Below are positions 36,748 to 47,002 of a stretch of 64,000 nt of DNA, piece by piece. How positions within the stretch are numbered: position 1 is the first letter of the stretch; every line of letters starts with the position of its first letter. The position numbers and the translations under genes were made by a program. The notes beneath the pieces were generated by a model. It was not told the DNA's origin, did no database searches, and saw only the letters and a list, made by a program, of their open reading frames with translations. Source of the stretch: Acidovorax sp. SUPP3334 (GTDB lineage: Bacteria > Pseudomonadota > Gammaproteobacteria > Burkholderiales > Burkholderiaceae_C); NCBI RefSeq assembly GCF_030159055.1, contig NZ_BQXQ01000022.1, positions 25,088 through 89,087 of the forward strand. The letters run 5' to 3'.

Positions 36748-36864
36748 TCAATCGCGCCCATTGTAAGAAGCGATGAAAAGCCGGGCCTGGGAGGAGGGTG
36801 CTCTGCCGATGTTTCCGGTGCATGCCCCGCAATGCGCATCGGGTAAGCTTGGCCGCGCACTTTT

Positions 36865-39210
36865 ATGACCTATTCCCTCAATACCCTCAATGCTTCCTCC
36901 GCGGGCAAATCGCAGCCACGCAGCGGGGCAGCCCGTTTCGGCCACGAGATCAGCCTGGTAATCGGTCTCGTGGCGCTGGTTTTCTGGCTCCTGGCCCTCG
37001 CAACCTATTCAGGGCAGGACGCTGCCTGGTCCACCTCCGGCGTCGGCGACGGGCGCGTGATGGCCAACTGGGCTGGCCGCCTCGGGGCGTGGCTGGCGGA
37101 CAGCAGCTATTTCGCGCTCGGCTTCTCGGTGTGGTGGTGCGTGGCAGCCGCCGTGCGTGCCTGGATCGCCTCTCTGGCGCGCTGGATGCGCGGCGGCGAA
37201 GACGCATCCGCCAATGCGCACAGCCCGATGGTGCGCCGTGCCATGTTCTGGGGCGGCCTGGTGCTGCTGATGGCAGCCAGCACCGGACTGGAATGGTCGC
37301 GGCTGTACCGGCTGGAGTCTTTGTTGCCTGGCCACGCGGGCGGCGCGATCGGCTACATCACCGGGCCCGCCGGCGTGAAGTGGCTGGGTTTCACCGGCTC
37401 GGGGCTGGTGGGCGTGATTCTGGTGGTGGTGGGTGCGGCGCTGGTGTTCCGTTTTTCGTGGGGCCATGTGGCCGAGCGGCTCGGCGGACGCATCGACGCG
37501 CTGGTGCAGATGGGTCGCGCCAAGCGCGAAAAAGCCAAGGACTTGGCCGTCGGCAAGCGCGCCGCGCGGGAGCGTGAAGAGGTGGTGCTGGAAGAGCGCC
37601 ACGAGGTCGAGCAGCACCACCCGCAGCCGGTGCAGATCATCGAGCCGGTGCTGTCCGATGTGCCGCAAAGCGCCCGCGTGGTGAAAGAGCGGCAAAAGCC
37701 CTTGTTCACCGAAATGCCCGACAGCCGCCTGCCGCAGGTCGATTTGCTGGACGGCCCGCCCGCGCAGCGCCAGGAAACGGTCTCGCCCGAAACCCTGGAA
37801 ATGACCAGCCGCCTGATCGAGAAAAAGTTGAAGGATTTCGGTGTGGAAGTGCGCGTGGTCGCTGCCATGCCGGGCCCGGTCATCACCCGCTACGAGATCG
37901 AGCCGGCCACGGGCGTCAAGGGCTCGCAGATCGTCGGTTTGGCCAAGGATCTGGCGCGCTCGCTGTCGCTGGTGTCCATCCGCGTGATCGAGACGATTCC
38001 GGGCAAGAACTTCATGGCGCTGGAGCTGCCCAACGCCAAGCGCCAGTCGATCCGGCTGTCCGAGATCCTCGGGTCGCACGTGTACCACGAGGGCAAGAGC
38101 ATGCTCACGATGGGCCTGGGCAAGGACATCGTGGGCAACCCCGTGGTGGCCGATCTGGCCAAGATGCCGCATGTGCTGGTGGCCGGCACCACCGGCTCGG
38201 GCAAGTCGGTGGGGATCAACGCCATGATCCTGTCGCTGCTCTACAAGGCCGAGGCGCGCGATGTGCGCCTGCTCATGATCGACCCCAAGATGCTGGAAAT
38301 GTCGGTGTACGAAGGCATTCCGCACCTGCTGGCGCCCGTGGTCACCGATATGAAACAGGCGGCCCACGGCCTGAACTGGTGCGTGGCCGAAATGGAGCGC
38401 CGCTACAAGCTCATGAGCAAGCTGGGCGTGCGCAACCTGGCCGGCTACAACGTGAAGATCGACGAGGCCAAGGCGCGCGAGGAGTTCATCTACAACCCTT
38501 TCAGCCTGACGCCCGAAGAGCCCGAACCGCTGCAGCGCCTGCCGCACATCGTGGTGGTGATCGACGAGCTGGCCGACCTGATGATGGTGGTGGGCAAGAA
38601 GATCGAAGAGCTGATCGCCCGACTGGCGCAAAAGGCCCGCGCGGCCGGCATTCACCTGATCCTTGCCACGCAGCGCCCCAGCGTGGACGTGATCACCGGG
38701 CTGATCAAGGCGAACATTCCCACGCGCATCGCCTTCCAGGTCAGCAGCAAGATCGACAGCCGCACCATCCTGGACCAGATGGGCGCCGAAGCCCTGCTGG
38801 GCATGGGCGACATGCTCTACATGGCCAGCGGCACCGGCCTGCCCGTGCGCGTGCATGGCGCCTTCGTGTCCGACGAGGAAGTACACCGCGTGGTGAGCTA
38901 CCTCAAGAGCCATGGCGAGCCCGACTACATCGACGGCGTGCTGGAAGGCGGCACGGTCGATGGCGACGACGGTGCGCTCGGCGACTCGGACGGCAACGGC
39001 GGCGAGAAGGACCCCATGTACGACCAGGCCGTGGAGGTGGTGCTCAAGGACCGCAAGGCCAGCATTTCGTACGTGCAGCGCAAGCTGCGCATCGGCTACA
39101 ACCGCTCCGCCCGCCTGCTCGAAGACATGGAAAAGGCCGGCCTCGTGAGCGGCCTGACCACCAGCGGCCAGCGCGAAGTGCTCGTGCCCGCCCGCGGCGG
39201 CGCCGAATGA
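36865..39210 (+). CDS. ftsK: DNA translocase FtsK
   Basis: 781-aa septum-linked DNA pump that moves chromosome ends apart and activates XerCD at dif. The N-terminus has four hydrophobic segments (about 28-205), then a short linker, much shorter than the E. coli linker. The motor has Walker A TGSGKSVG (about 442-449), Walker [13 protein letters not shown], and the C-terminal gamma winged helix from about 715 ([20 protein letters not shown], then [13 protein letters not shown]), which reads KOPS sites. First gene of ftsK-lolA. Confidence 0.97.
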   Translation: MTYSLNTLNASSAGKSQPRSGAARFGHEISLVIGLVALVFWLLALATYSGQDAAWSTSGVGDGRVMANWAGRLGAWLADSSYFALGFSVWWCVAAAVRAWIASLARWMRGGEDASANAHSPMVRRAMFWGGLVLLMAASTGLEWSRLYRLESLLPGHAGGAIGYITGPAGVKWLGFTGSGLVGVILVVVGAALVFRFSWGHVAERLGGRIDALVQMGRAKREKAKDLAVGKRAAREREEVVLEERHEVEQHHPQPVQIIEPVLSDVPQSARVVKERQKPLFTEMPDSRLPQVDLLDGPPAQRQETVSPETLEMTSRLIEKKLKDFGVEVRVVAAMPGPVITRYEIEPATGVKGSQIVGLAKDLARSLSLVSIRVIETIPGKNFMALELPNAKRQSIRLSEILGSHVYHEGKSMLTMGLGKDIVGNPVVADLAKMPHVLVAGTTGSGKSVGINAMILSLLYKAEARDVRLLMIDPKMLEMSVYEGIPHLLAPVVTDMKQAAHGLNWCVAEMERRYKLMSKLGVRNLAGYNVKIDEAKAREEFIYNPFSLTPEEPEPLQRLPHIVVVIDELADLMMVVGKKIEELIARLAQKARAAGIHLILATQRPSVDVITGLIKANIPTRIAFQVSSKIDSRTILDQMGAEALLGMGDMLYMASGTGLPVRVHGAFVSDEEVHRVVSYLKSHGEPDYIDGVLEGGTVDGDDGALGDSDGNGGEKDPMYDQAVEVVLKDRKASISYVQRKLRIGYNRSARLLEDMEKAGLVSGLTTSGQREVLVPARGGAE

Positions 39211-39280
39211 GCACGGGCCACGCCGGCGATCCCCGTCAACGCGTCAACGCTCCAGCTTTCGCACCAGCGACCGAGAAACC

Positions 39281-39913
39281 ATGAAAAAACTGATCCTCAC
39301 CGCCCTGATCGCCGCCGCAGCCCAGTGCGCCAGCGCTGACGGTCTCCAAAGCCTCGAATCGTTCATGAAGGGCGCCGCGGCCGGCCGCGCCGACTTCACG
39401 CAGACCGTCACGTCGCCGCCCAAGGACGGCGAAACGGCCCGCACCAAGACGTCGAGCGGCACCTTCGAGTTTCAGCGCCCGGGGCGTTTTCGCTTCGCCT
39501 ACAAGAAGCCGTTCGAGCAGACCATCGTGGCCGACGGCAAGACGCTGTGGCTCTACGACGCCGACCTGAACCAGGTCACCCAGCGCTCGCAGGCGCAGGC
39601 CCTGGGCACGACGCCTGCCGCCCTGCTGGCCTCGGCGCCCGATCTGCAGGCGCTGCGTGCCGATTTCACGCTCGAATCCTCGCCCGAGCAGGACGGCCTG
39701 CAGTGGGTGCTGGCGACCCCGAAGGCCAAGGACGGGCAACTCAAGAGCGTGCGCGTGGGTTTTCGCGGTGAACAGCTGGCGGCGCTCGACATCCTGGACA
39801 GCTTCGGCCAGCGCTCGGCGATCCGCTTTGACAACGTGCAGTCGAGCCCATCGCTGCCGGCTTCGACCTTCGAATTCAAGCCGCCAGCGGGTGCGGACGT
39901 GGTCCGGCAGTAA
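39281..39913 (+). CDS. lolA: Outer-membrane lipoprotein carrier protein LolA
   Basis: 210-aa periplasmic chaperone that carries lipoproteins from LolCDE to LolB. A Sec signal peptide covers residues 1-19 (MKKLILTALIAAAAQCASA). The mature part shows RADFTQTVTSPPKDG, SSGTFEFQRPGRFRFAYKKP, VADGKTLWLYDADLNQVTQR and the late beta strands FDNVQSSPSLPASTFEF. It lies 70 bp after ftsK, the conserved ftsK-lolA-rarA order; a repeat copy and DUF1304 interrupt before rarA. Confidence 0.95.
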   Translation: MKKLILTALIAAAAQCASADGLQSLESFMKGAAAGRADFTQTVTSPPKDGETARTKTSSGTFEFQRPGRFRFAYKKPFEQTIVADGKTLWLYDADLNQVTQRSQAQALGTTPAALLASAPDLQALRADFTLESSPEQDGLQWVLATPKAKDGQLKSVRVGFRGEQLAALDILDSFGQRSAIRFDNVQSSPSLPASTFEFKPPAGADVVRQ

Positions 39914-39953
39914 AGCGGCAATACCTTTACGCGGCAATGGATCAGCAGTTGGG

Positions 39954-40012
39954 TGCTATAAATTTAGTAGCATACTGCCGTTGATTTTATTGCGCTGGAG
40001 GCCTAAAAGGCT
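39954..40012 (+). repeat. Interspersed repeat, copy 5
   Basis: TGCTAT at 39954, TAGC at 39968, TGCGCTGGAGGCC at 39991, tail TAAAAGGCTTT. Well preserved; in the gap after lolA. Confidence 0.92.
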
Positions 40013-40065
40013 TTAAGGCCCCAGGGGCGGGCGACCGCAGCGGTGGCGCCGCGGCGTGCCCTTCC

Positions 40066-40428
40066 TCAACGTCCGGCCAGCAGCACCAGCGCCAGGCCCA
40101 CCGCCGCAGGAATGGCCTGGATGAACAGGATTTTCCGGGCCGCCGTAGCAGCGCCGTACAGCCCCGCCACCAGCACGCACACCAGAAAGAACACCTTTAC
40201 GCCCAAGCCGGCATCGCCCAGCCACAGGCCCCAGAAAAGCCCGGCCGCCAGGAAACCGTTGTACAGCCCCTGGTTGGCCGCCAGCACTTTGGTGGCGGCA
40301 GCCCGCTCGGGCGTTTGCCGGAAGGCGCGCAGGCCGGCGGGCTTGTCCCACAGAAACATCTCCAGCACCAGGATGTAGATATGGAGCAGGGCGATCAGGG
40401 CGACGACGGCATTGGCAGCGATGGACAT
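40066..40428 (-). CDS. DUF1304 membrane protein
   Basis: 120-aa inner-membrane protein with four hydrophobic segments. It matches the DUF1304 family: VALIALLHIYILVLEMFLWD, then KVLAANQGLYNGFLAAGLFW, the conserved ANQGLYN core, and FIQAIPAAVGLALVLL. Function unknown. Length is typical. Start at 40428. It is inserted against the direction of ftsK-lolA-rarA, between lolA and rarA. Confidence 0.92.
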   Translation of the reverse strand: MSIAANAVVALIALLHIYILVLEMFLWDKPAGLRAFRQTPERAAATKVLAANQGLYNGFLAAGLFWGLWLGDAGLGVKVFFLVCVLVAGLYGAATAARKILFIQAIPAAVGLALVLLAGR

Positions 40429-40705
40429 GGGGGGCTCATCCTCAGGTGTTTGAATCGTTCGGGCGCCGCGGCATTGTGCGTGACATTCCCGCGACCGCAC
40501 TGGGGCGAAGCGCTGGTGGCGGCTGGCGCAGAATAATCAACCGGCAATACGCGGTTGGCGGTTTGGCGGGTTGGCGGATTCGGGCCTTTCCCGTTGCCGC
40601 CGTCGGCTCGAGTAGGCCGGCCGCCTTGGCCGCCTCGGTGCCGCACCTTGCAGCGCATTCATTGACACTTCATTCCACGGACCTCTCTCGTTGACCTCCA
40701 AGCCC

Positions 40706-42010
40706 ATGGCCGATCTGTTTTCTACCGCCCCTTCCGCACCGCTGGCCGAAGCCTTGCGCCCGGCCAGCCTGGACGAGGTCATCGGCCAGTCGCACCTGAT
40801 CGGTGCAGGCCGGCCGCTGCGCCTCGCGTTCGAGTCGGGCAAGCCGCATTCCATGATCCTCTGGGGGCCGCCGGGCGTCGGCAAGACCACGCTGGCGCGG
40901 CTCACGGCCAGCGCTTTCGGCTATGAGTTCATCGCGCTGTCGGCCGTTTTCTCGGGGGTGAAGGAAATCCGCGCGTCGATGGAGCAGGCCGAGCACAACC
41001 TGGCGCTGGGCAGGAAGACCATTTTGTTCGTCGATGAAATCCACCGCTTCAACAAGAGCCAGCAGGACGGCCTGCTGCCGTTCGTGGAGTCCGGCCTGGT
41101 GACCTTCGTGGGTGCGACCACCGAGAATCCGTCGTTCGAGGTCAATTCGGCGCTGCTGTCGCGGGCGCAGGTCTATGTGCTGCAGGCCTTGAACGATGAA
41201 GAGCTGAAGCAGCTGGTGCATCGCGCGCAGGAGAAGGTGCTCACCCACCTGCGGCTGGACGATGCAGCGGTGGACACGCTGGTGGGCTATGCCGACGGCG
41301 ATGCGCGGCGCCTTCTGAACCTGGTCGAACAGACGGACACCGCGGCCCGCGCCAGCGGCGTGCAGCAGGTCGATGCTGCCTTTTTGGAAAGCGCGCTCAC
41401 CCTCAACGCGCGCCGCTTCGATAAAGGCGGAGACAACTTCTATGACCAGATTTCGGCCCTGCACAAATCCGTGCGCGGATCGCACCCCGACGCGGCGCTG
41501 TACTGGCTCAGCCGCATGCTGGACGGCGGGGCGGATGCGCGATACCTGTCGCGCCGCATCGTTCGCATGGCGTGGGAAGACATCGGGCTGGCCGATCCGA
41601 GGGCCATGCAGCTCGCCAACGACGCGGCGCTCACGTACGAGCGGCTGGGCTCGCCCGAGGGCGAACTGGCGCTGGCCCAGGCCGTGATCTACCTGGCCGT
41701 GGCGCCCAAGAGCAACGCGGGCTACATGGCCTACAACCAGGCCAAGGCGTTCATCAAGAAAGACAAGTCGCGCGAGGTGCCCAACCACCTGCGCAACGCG
41801 CCCACCAAGCTCATGAAGGAGCTGGGCCATGGCAAGGCCTACCGCTATGCCCACGATGAGCCGGGAGGCTATGCGGCTGGCGAAACCTATCTTCCCGAAG
41901 GCATGCCGGAACCCGGCTGGTACCAGCCCGTTCCTCGCGGTCTGGAGGCCAAGATCGCCGACAAGCTTTCGCAGCTTCGCCAACTGGACCGGGACGCCGG
42001 CAGCGAGTGA
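40706..42010 (+). CDS. rarA: Replication-associated recombination protein A (MgsA/RarA ATPase)
   Basis: 434-aa AAA+ ATPase of the clamp-loader clade acting at stalled forks. N-terminus with RPASLDEVIGQSHLIGAGRP, Walker A GPPGVGKTT (about 58-66), Walker B ILFVDEIHRFNKSQQDGLLP, sensor GATTENPSFEVN, and the tetramerisation C-terminal domain (KGGDNFYDQISALHKSVRGS, LGHGKAYRYAHDEPGG). The ATG at 40706 gives the conserved MADLF start; an in-frame TTG at 40691 is less likely. The serS gene that often follows is absent here. Confidence 0.96.
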   Translation: MADLFSTAPSAPLAEALRPASLDEVIGQSHLIGAGRPLRLAFESGKPHSMILWGPPGVGKTTLARLTASAFGYEFIALSAVFSGVKEIRASMEQAEHNLALGRKTILFVDEIHRFNKSQQDGLLPFVESGLVTFVGATTENPSFEVNSALLSRAQVYVLQALNDEELKQLVHRAQEKVLTHLRLDDAAVDTLVGYADGDARRLLNLVEQTDTAARASGVQQVDAAFLESALTLNARRFDKGGDNFYDQISALHKSVRGSHPDAALYWLSRMLDGGADARYLSRRIVRMAWEDIGLADPRAMQLANDAALTYERLGSPEGELALAQAVIYLAVAPKSNAGYMAYNQAKAFIKKDKSREVPNHLRNAPTKLMKELGHGKAYRYAHDEPGGYAAGETYLPEGMPEPGWYQPVPRGLEAKIADKLSQLRQLDRDAGSE

Positions 42011-42468
42011 GCCCGTCAGTGTGGTGGCTGAATATCGATGCCGTGCCTGAATGGCGCGTGGCGTTCTTGCGCCGCGAATATCGTCCAGCATGCGGTCGTC
42101 TGAATGTCGTGCCGTGCCGCTGGTGCAGCGCCGATTTTGTGTAACGGACGACGTTTTACAGTGAATCAAATCATGAATAAACCATCGGTCAAGCTGGGGT
42201 GTCTGGCATCGTATAAGTCGTCGGCCCCAATCCTGCCGCTGCATCACGGTGCCTAATGCAGGCGCCGCCCCGCTGATGACGCTCCACTCCAAGGGAAAAC
42301 CCCGCCAAACGTGCTAAAGGCGCGGGGATTCAACTGGCTACAATCCCGTCCACCAAACCCGCACAGCTTCGCTCCTGGCGGGTTTTTTGCTAGGTGGCAC
42401 TCGGGGCTCACGAGGCGGTGCCGATTCCGGCCTGCGAAGTGCGCGCGTTACAAACGAAGGACTTTTTT
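42011..42468. other. 458-bp gene-free stretch before livH
   Basis: No coding frame with plausible codon use. It contains the TACAAT-plus-terminator element described at 42339-42388. Just before it, CCCCGC (42299-42304) and GCGGGG (42321-42327 region) could form a further hairpin. AT-richer DNA around 42160-42200 may hold upstream promoter elements. A small RNA is possible but not demonstrated. Confidence 0.55.
42339..42388 (+). promoter_or_regulatory. TACAAT element running into an intrinsic terminator (liv leader)
   Basis: TACAAT (42339-42344) looks like a -10. Eleven bases later AAACCCGC (42355-42362), a 15-base loop, and GCGGGTTT (42378-42385) with T6 form a strong intrinsic terminator. 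It ends about 80 bases before livH. Either the terminator of an upstream short RNA or an attenuator of the liv operon. Confidence 0.6.
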
Positions 42469-43398
42469 ATGGACATCTTGCTGCAGCAGATCATCAACGG
42501 TCTGGTACTCGGCAGCATGTACGCCTTGATAGCCTTGGGCTACACAATGGTGTACGGCATTATTCAGCTGATTAATTTTGCCCACGGAGAAGTGCTGATG
42601 ATCGGCGCTTTGACCAGTTGGAGCTGTATCGGCCTCATGCAAGAGGCCATGCCCGGCGCCCCGGGCTGGGTCATCCTTCTGCTGGCGACGATCATCGCCT
42701 GCGTCGTGGCCGCCGCCCTGAACTTCGTCATCGAGAAGGTCGCCTACAAGCCGCTGCGCAGCAGCCCGCGCCTGGCTCCCCTGATCACCGCCATCGGCAT
42801 GTCGATCCTGCTGCAGACGCTGGCCATGATCATCTGGAAGCCCAACTACAAGCCGTATCCCACCCTGCTGCCCACGACGCCATTCCAGGTCGGCGGCGCA
42901 GTCATCACCTCCACGCAGGTGCTCATCCTGAGCGTGACCGTAGTGGCGCTGGCCTCGCTGGTGTATCTGGTGAACTACACGAAGCTCGGCCGTGCGATGC
43001 GTGCCACGGCGGAAAACCCCCGTGTGGCGTCCCTGATGGGCGTGAAGCCCGACATGGTGATCTCGGCGACCTTCATCATCGGCGCCATCCTGGCGGCCAT
43101 CGCCGGCATCATGTACGCCTCCAACTACGGCACCGCACAGCACACCATGGGCTTCCTGCCAGGGCTCAAGGCCTTCACGGCAGCGGTGTTCGGCGGCATC
43201 GGCAACCTCGCCGGCGCGGTGGTGGGCGGCATCCTGCTGGGCCTGATCGAGGCCATCGGCTCGGGCTACATCGGCACCCTCACGGGCGGCCTGCTGGGCA
43301 GCCATTACACCGACATCTTTGCATTCATCGTGCTCATCATCATCCTCACGCTGCGCCCCTCGGGCCTGCTGGGCGAGCGTGTGGCCGATCGCGCCTGA
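42469..43398 (+). CDS. livH: Branched-chain amino acid ABC transporter permease LivH
   Basis: 309-aa inner-membrane permease of the HAAT family. MDILLQQIINGLVLGSMYAL, then YGIIQLINFAHGEVLMIGA (37-55), the family's INFAHGE signature, and the EAA-like loop GRAMRATAENPRVASLMGVK. AAGGA lies upstream of ATG 42469; an in-frame ATG at 42394 would place 25 non-conserved residues ahead. First gene of livHMGF. No substrate-binding protein gene is in this cluster. Confidence 0.95.
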   Translation: MDILLQQIINGLVLGSMYALIALGYTMVYGIIQLINFAHGEVLMIGALTSWSCIGLMQEAMPGAPGWVILLLATIIACVVAAALNFVIEKVAYKPLRSSPRLAPLITAIGMSILLQTLAMIIWKPNYKPYPTLLPTTPFQVGGAVITSTQVLILSVTVVALASLVYLVNYTKLGRAMRATAENPRVASLMGVKPDMVISATFIIGAILAAIAGIMYASNYGTAQHTMGFLPGLKAFTAAVFGGIGNLAGAVVGGILLGLIEAIGSGYIGTLTGGLLGSHYTDIFAFIVLIIILTLRPSGLLGERVADRA

Positions 43399-43411
43399 GG
43401 AACCCATCTCC

Positions 43412-44491
43412 ATGAAGAACAACAAACCCGCACAGTGGATCGTCGGCGGCATCGCGCTGCTGCTGCTTCCCTTCATGCTGCAGTACTTCGGCAACGCCTG
43501 GGTGCGCATCGCCGATCTGGCCCTGCTGTATGTCCTGCTGGCCCTGGGCCTGAACATCGTGGTCGGCTACGCCGGCCTGCTCGACCTGGGCTACGTGGCG
43601 TTCTACGCCGTGGGCGCCTACCTGTTCGCCTTGATGGCGTCGCCGCACCTGTCGGAAACCTTCGAGTCGTTCGCAGCCATGTTCCCCAACGGGCTGCATA
43701 CCTCGCTATGGCTGGTCATACCGCTCGCGGCGCTGGTGGCCGCCATCTTCGGGGCGGTGCTGGGGGCTCCCACGCTCAAGCTGCGCGGGGACTACCTGGC
43801 CATCGTGACGCTGGGCTTCGGCGAAATCATCCGCATCTTCCTGAACAACCTGGACCACCCCGTCAACCTGACCAACGGCCCCAAGGGCATCGGGCAGATC
43901 GACTCGGTGAAGGTCTTCGGGCTGGACCTGGGCAAGCGGCTGGAGGTGTTCGGCTTCGACATCTCTTCGGTGACGCTGTATTACTACCTGTTCCTCGTGC
44001 TGGTGGTGCTGAGCGTCATCATCTGCTACCGCCTGCAGGACTCCCGCATCGGCCGCGCCTGGATGGCCATCCGTGAAGACGAGATCGCCGCCAAGGCCAT
44101 GGGCATCAACACCCGCAACATGAAGCTGCTCGCCTTCGGCATGGGCGCTTCGTTCGGCGGCGTGTCCGGCGCCATGTTCGGTGCGTTCCAGGGCTTCGTG
44201 TCGCCCGAATCGTTCAGCCTGATGGAGTCGGTCATGATCGTCGCCATGGTGGTGCTGGGCGGCATCGGCCACATCCCCGGCGTGATCCTGGGTGCCGTGC
44301 TGCTGTCCGCTCTTCCCGAGGTGCTGCGCTACGTGGCCGGCCCGCTGCAGGCCATGACCGACGGCCGCCTCGACTCCGCCATCCTGCGCCAGTTGCTGAT
44401 CGCATTGGCCATGATCATCATCATGCTGCTGCGTCCCCGCGGCCTGTGGCCCGCGCCCGACCACGGCAAGAGCCTGACGCAAAAGACCTGA
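43412..44491 (+). CDS. livM: Branched-chain amino acid ABC transporter permease LivM
   Basis: 359-aa permease partner of LivH. About ten hydrophobic segments. Signatures: LALGLNIVVGYAGLLDLGYV (41-60), LRGDYLAIVTLGFGEIIRI and the cytoplasmic loop GRAWMAIREDEIAAKAMGIN. Starts 13 bp after livH. Slightly longer in the periplasmic loop around HLSETFESFAAMFPNGLHTS than short LivM forms. Confidence 0.95.
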   Translation: MKNNKPAQWIVGGIALLLLPFMLQYFGNAWVRIADLALLYVLLALGLNIVVGYAGLLDLGYVAFYAVGAYLFALMASPHLSETFESFAAMFPNGLHTSLWLVIPLAALVAAIFGAVLGAPTLKLRGDYLAIVTLGFGEIIRIFLNNLDHPVNLTNGPKGIGQIDSVKVFGLDLGKRLEVFGFDISSVTLYYYLFLVLVVLSVIICYRLQDSRIGRAWMAIREDEIAAKAMGINTRNMKLLAFGMGASFGGVSGAMFGAFQGFVSPESFSLMESVMIVAMVVLGGIGHIPGVILGAVLLSALPEVLRYVAGPLQAMTDGRLDSAILRQLLIALAMIIIMLLRPRGLWPAPDHGKSLTQKT

Positions 44492-44510
44492 ACAGCACTG
44501 AAAGTTAGAA

Positions 44511-45293
44511 ATGGCAGAGAAATCCAACGATGTGGTGCTGAAGGTCGCCGGCATTTCCAAGCGCTTCGGCGGCTTGCAAGCCCTGTCCGATGTCGGCATC
44601 ACCATTGAACGCGGTCAGGTCTATGGCCTGATCGGCCCCAACGGCGCGGGCAAGACCACGTTCTTCAACGTGATCACTGGCCTGTACACCCCCGACAGCG
44701 GCAGCTTCGAGCTGGCAGGCAAGCCCTACCAGCCCACGGCCGTGCATGAAGTGGCGAAGGCGGGCATTGCCCGCACGTTCCAGAACATCCGCCTCTTCGC
44801 TGAAATGACGGCGCTCGAGAACGTGATGGTGGGGCGCCACATCCGCACCAAGTCGGGGCTGCTGGGCGCCGTGTTGCGCACCAAGGCCTTCAAGGCGGAA
44901 GAAGCCGCGATCGCACGCCGTGCACAGGAACTGCTCGACTACGTGGGCATCGGCAAATTCGCCGACTACAAGGCCCGCACCCTGAGCTACGGCGACCAAC
45001 GCCGCCTGGAGATCGCCCGCGCCCTGGCGACCGATCCCCAATTGATCGCGCTCGACGAGCCTGCGGCCGGCATGAATGCCACCGAGAAGGTGCAGTTGCG
45101 CGAGCTGATCGACCGCATCCGCAACGACAACCGCACCATCTTGCTCATCGAGCATGACGTCAAGCTGGTGATGGGTCTGTGCGACCGCGTTACCGTGCTC
45201 GACTATGGCAAGCAGATCGCCGAAGGCACGCCTGCCACCGTGCAGAAGAATGAAAAAGTGATTGAGGCCTACCTGGGCACCGGAGGACATTGA
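44511..45293 (+). CDS. livG: Branched-chain amino acid ABC transporter ATPase LivG
   Basis: 260-aa ATPase. Walker A GPNGAGKTT (about 42-50), Q-loop, the ABC signature as LSYGDQRRLEIARALA, Walker B LIALDEPAAGMN, and the LivG-type NDNRTILLIEHDVKLVM with the switch His. The GMNATEK insertion after Walker B is typical of LivG rather than LivF. Its stop lies two bases before the livF ATG. Confidence 0.97.
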   Translation: MAEKSNDVVLKVAGISKRFGGLQALSDVGITIERGQVYGLIGPNGAGKTTFFNVITGLYTPDSGSFELAGKPYQPTAVHEVAKAGIARTFQNIRLFAEMTALENVMVGRHIRTKSGLLGAVLRTKAFKAEEAAIARRAQELLDYVGIGKFADYKARTLSYGDQRRLEIARALATDPQLIALDEPAAGMNATEKVQLRELIDRIRNDNRTILLIEHDVKLVMGLCDRVTVLDYGKQIAEGTPATVQKNEKVIEAYLGTGGH

Positions 45294-45295
45294 GA

Positions 45296-46024
<729 letters not shown>

Positions 46025-46062
46025 ACTGAAACCGATGCAGCACCGATTCGTCGGTGCAACGA

Positions 46063-46089
46063 AAAAAGGGCCTTGCAAGGCCCTTTTTC
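46063..46089. terminator. Terminator of livHMGF and convergent barrel gene
   Basis: AAAAAGGGCCTT (46063-46074), loop GC, AAGGCCCTTTTT (46077-46088). Perfect 12-bp palindrome with A and T flanks, active in both directions. Confidence 0.95.
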
Positions 46090-46107
46090 TTTGTGCGCGG
46101 TAATCGC

Positions 46108-46710
46108 TCAGTAGCGGTACTGAACGCCCACCGTGGTCATGTCCACGTCCGACTTGCCGTCGGCAAAGTTCATGCGATGGCGTTCCCATTCGACCACTGC
46201 GGCCCATTGAGGATTGAAGGCCCAGCGCACGCCTGCGCCGTACGACAGACCGAAGCCGTTGTCGTCGCCCGTGGTGACGCCGAAGCCTGGATTGCCAGAC
46301 GTCTTGGTGCGGCCGTAGGTGGTCCCGACCTTGCCGAACACATCGAATTGCTCGCTCAATGGCAAGCGGCCGACCAGGCTGAGGTTCAGGCCCTGCGCCT
46401 TGGTTTCGCCGCCCACGCGGGTGGCATTGCCGAAGTTCAGATAGCCGAACTCGATGCCGAAATTCTGGTTGAAATAGCCGCCGGTGTAGATCTTCCAGGC
46501 GGTGTCGTTGTCATCGAACGAGAAGCCTCCCGTGCCGCTGCGCAGGTCGTACTTGGACTGGCCGCCGCTCAGGCCGACGTAGCCTTGTTGCGTGCTGGGA
46601 ATGAACGAGTCGCGGTTGGACGATGCGCGATTGGCCGTTTGCGCCTGGGCGGCAACGGCGCCGAACGCCAGCGCGAGAACGCACGGAAGAACGCGAAGCG
46701 TGGTTTTCAT
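46108..46710 (-). CDS. OmpA-like/OmpW-like outer-membrane beta-barrel protein
   Basis: 200 aa. Signal peptide residues 1-23 (MKTTLRVLPCVLALAFGAVA, AQA). The mature chain reads as an eight-stranded barrel with alternating hydrophobic strands: GYVGLSGGQSKYDL, AWKIYTGGYFNQNFGIEFGY, LNLSLVGRLPLSEQFDVFGK, GLSYGAGVRWAFNPQWAAVV and the C-terminal VDMTTVGVQYRY ending in aromatic Tyr as for BamA substrates. Similar to OmpA transmembrane-domain porin-like proteins. No peptidoglycan-binding OmpA domain. AAAGGAT precedes ATG 46710. Role unknown. Confidence 0.88.
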   Translation of the reverse strand: MKTTLRVLPCVLALAFGAVAAQAQTANRASSNRDSFIPSTQQGYVGLSGGQSKYDLRSGTGGFSFDDNDTAWKIYTGGYFNQNFGIEFGYLNFGNATRVGGETKAQGLNLSLVGRLPLSEQFDVFGKVGTTYGRTKTSGNPGFGVTTGDDNGFGLSYGAGVRWAFNPQWAAVVEWERHRMNFADGKSDVDMTTVGVQYRY

Positions 46711-47002
46711 GGGTAAATCCTTTGGCATGAAAGCATGGAAGAAGAAGGACGATGCGTCTGAACAGGTGCAGATCAGGATCACGGGATGCCGATTCAATGT
46801 AAGACGCACCTTTTGGGTGCCTTGTGGGCTGGAATGCGAGATGCCTGTAGGAGTCGCCTGACGCAGGGGCGGCATGCCGGCCACGCCCTGGCGCCGGACT
46901 GTGCAGGCCGCGCGGTTAAACTCCCGCCTTTCGCAAAGTGTCATCGTCCTGTCACATCCGTGGCATTCCCGCGGCGATGGGTGTGTTTGTTCAGGAGCCC
47001 GC

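Noticed and set aside
42310..42354. tRNA or tmRNA 3' end (sequence ending in CCGTCCACCA)
   Set aside because: No T-arm GTTCRA loop and no matching acceptor strand upstream; the CCA is coincidental and followed by a terminator.
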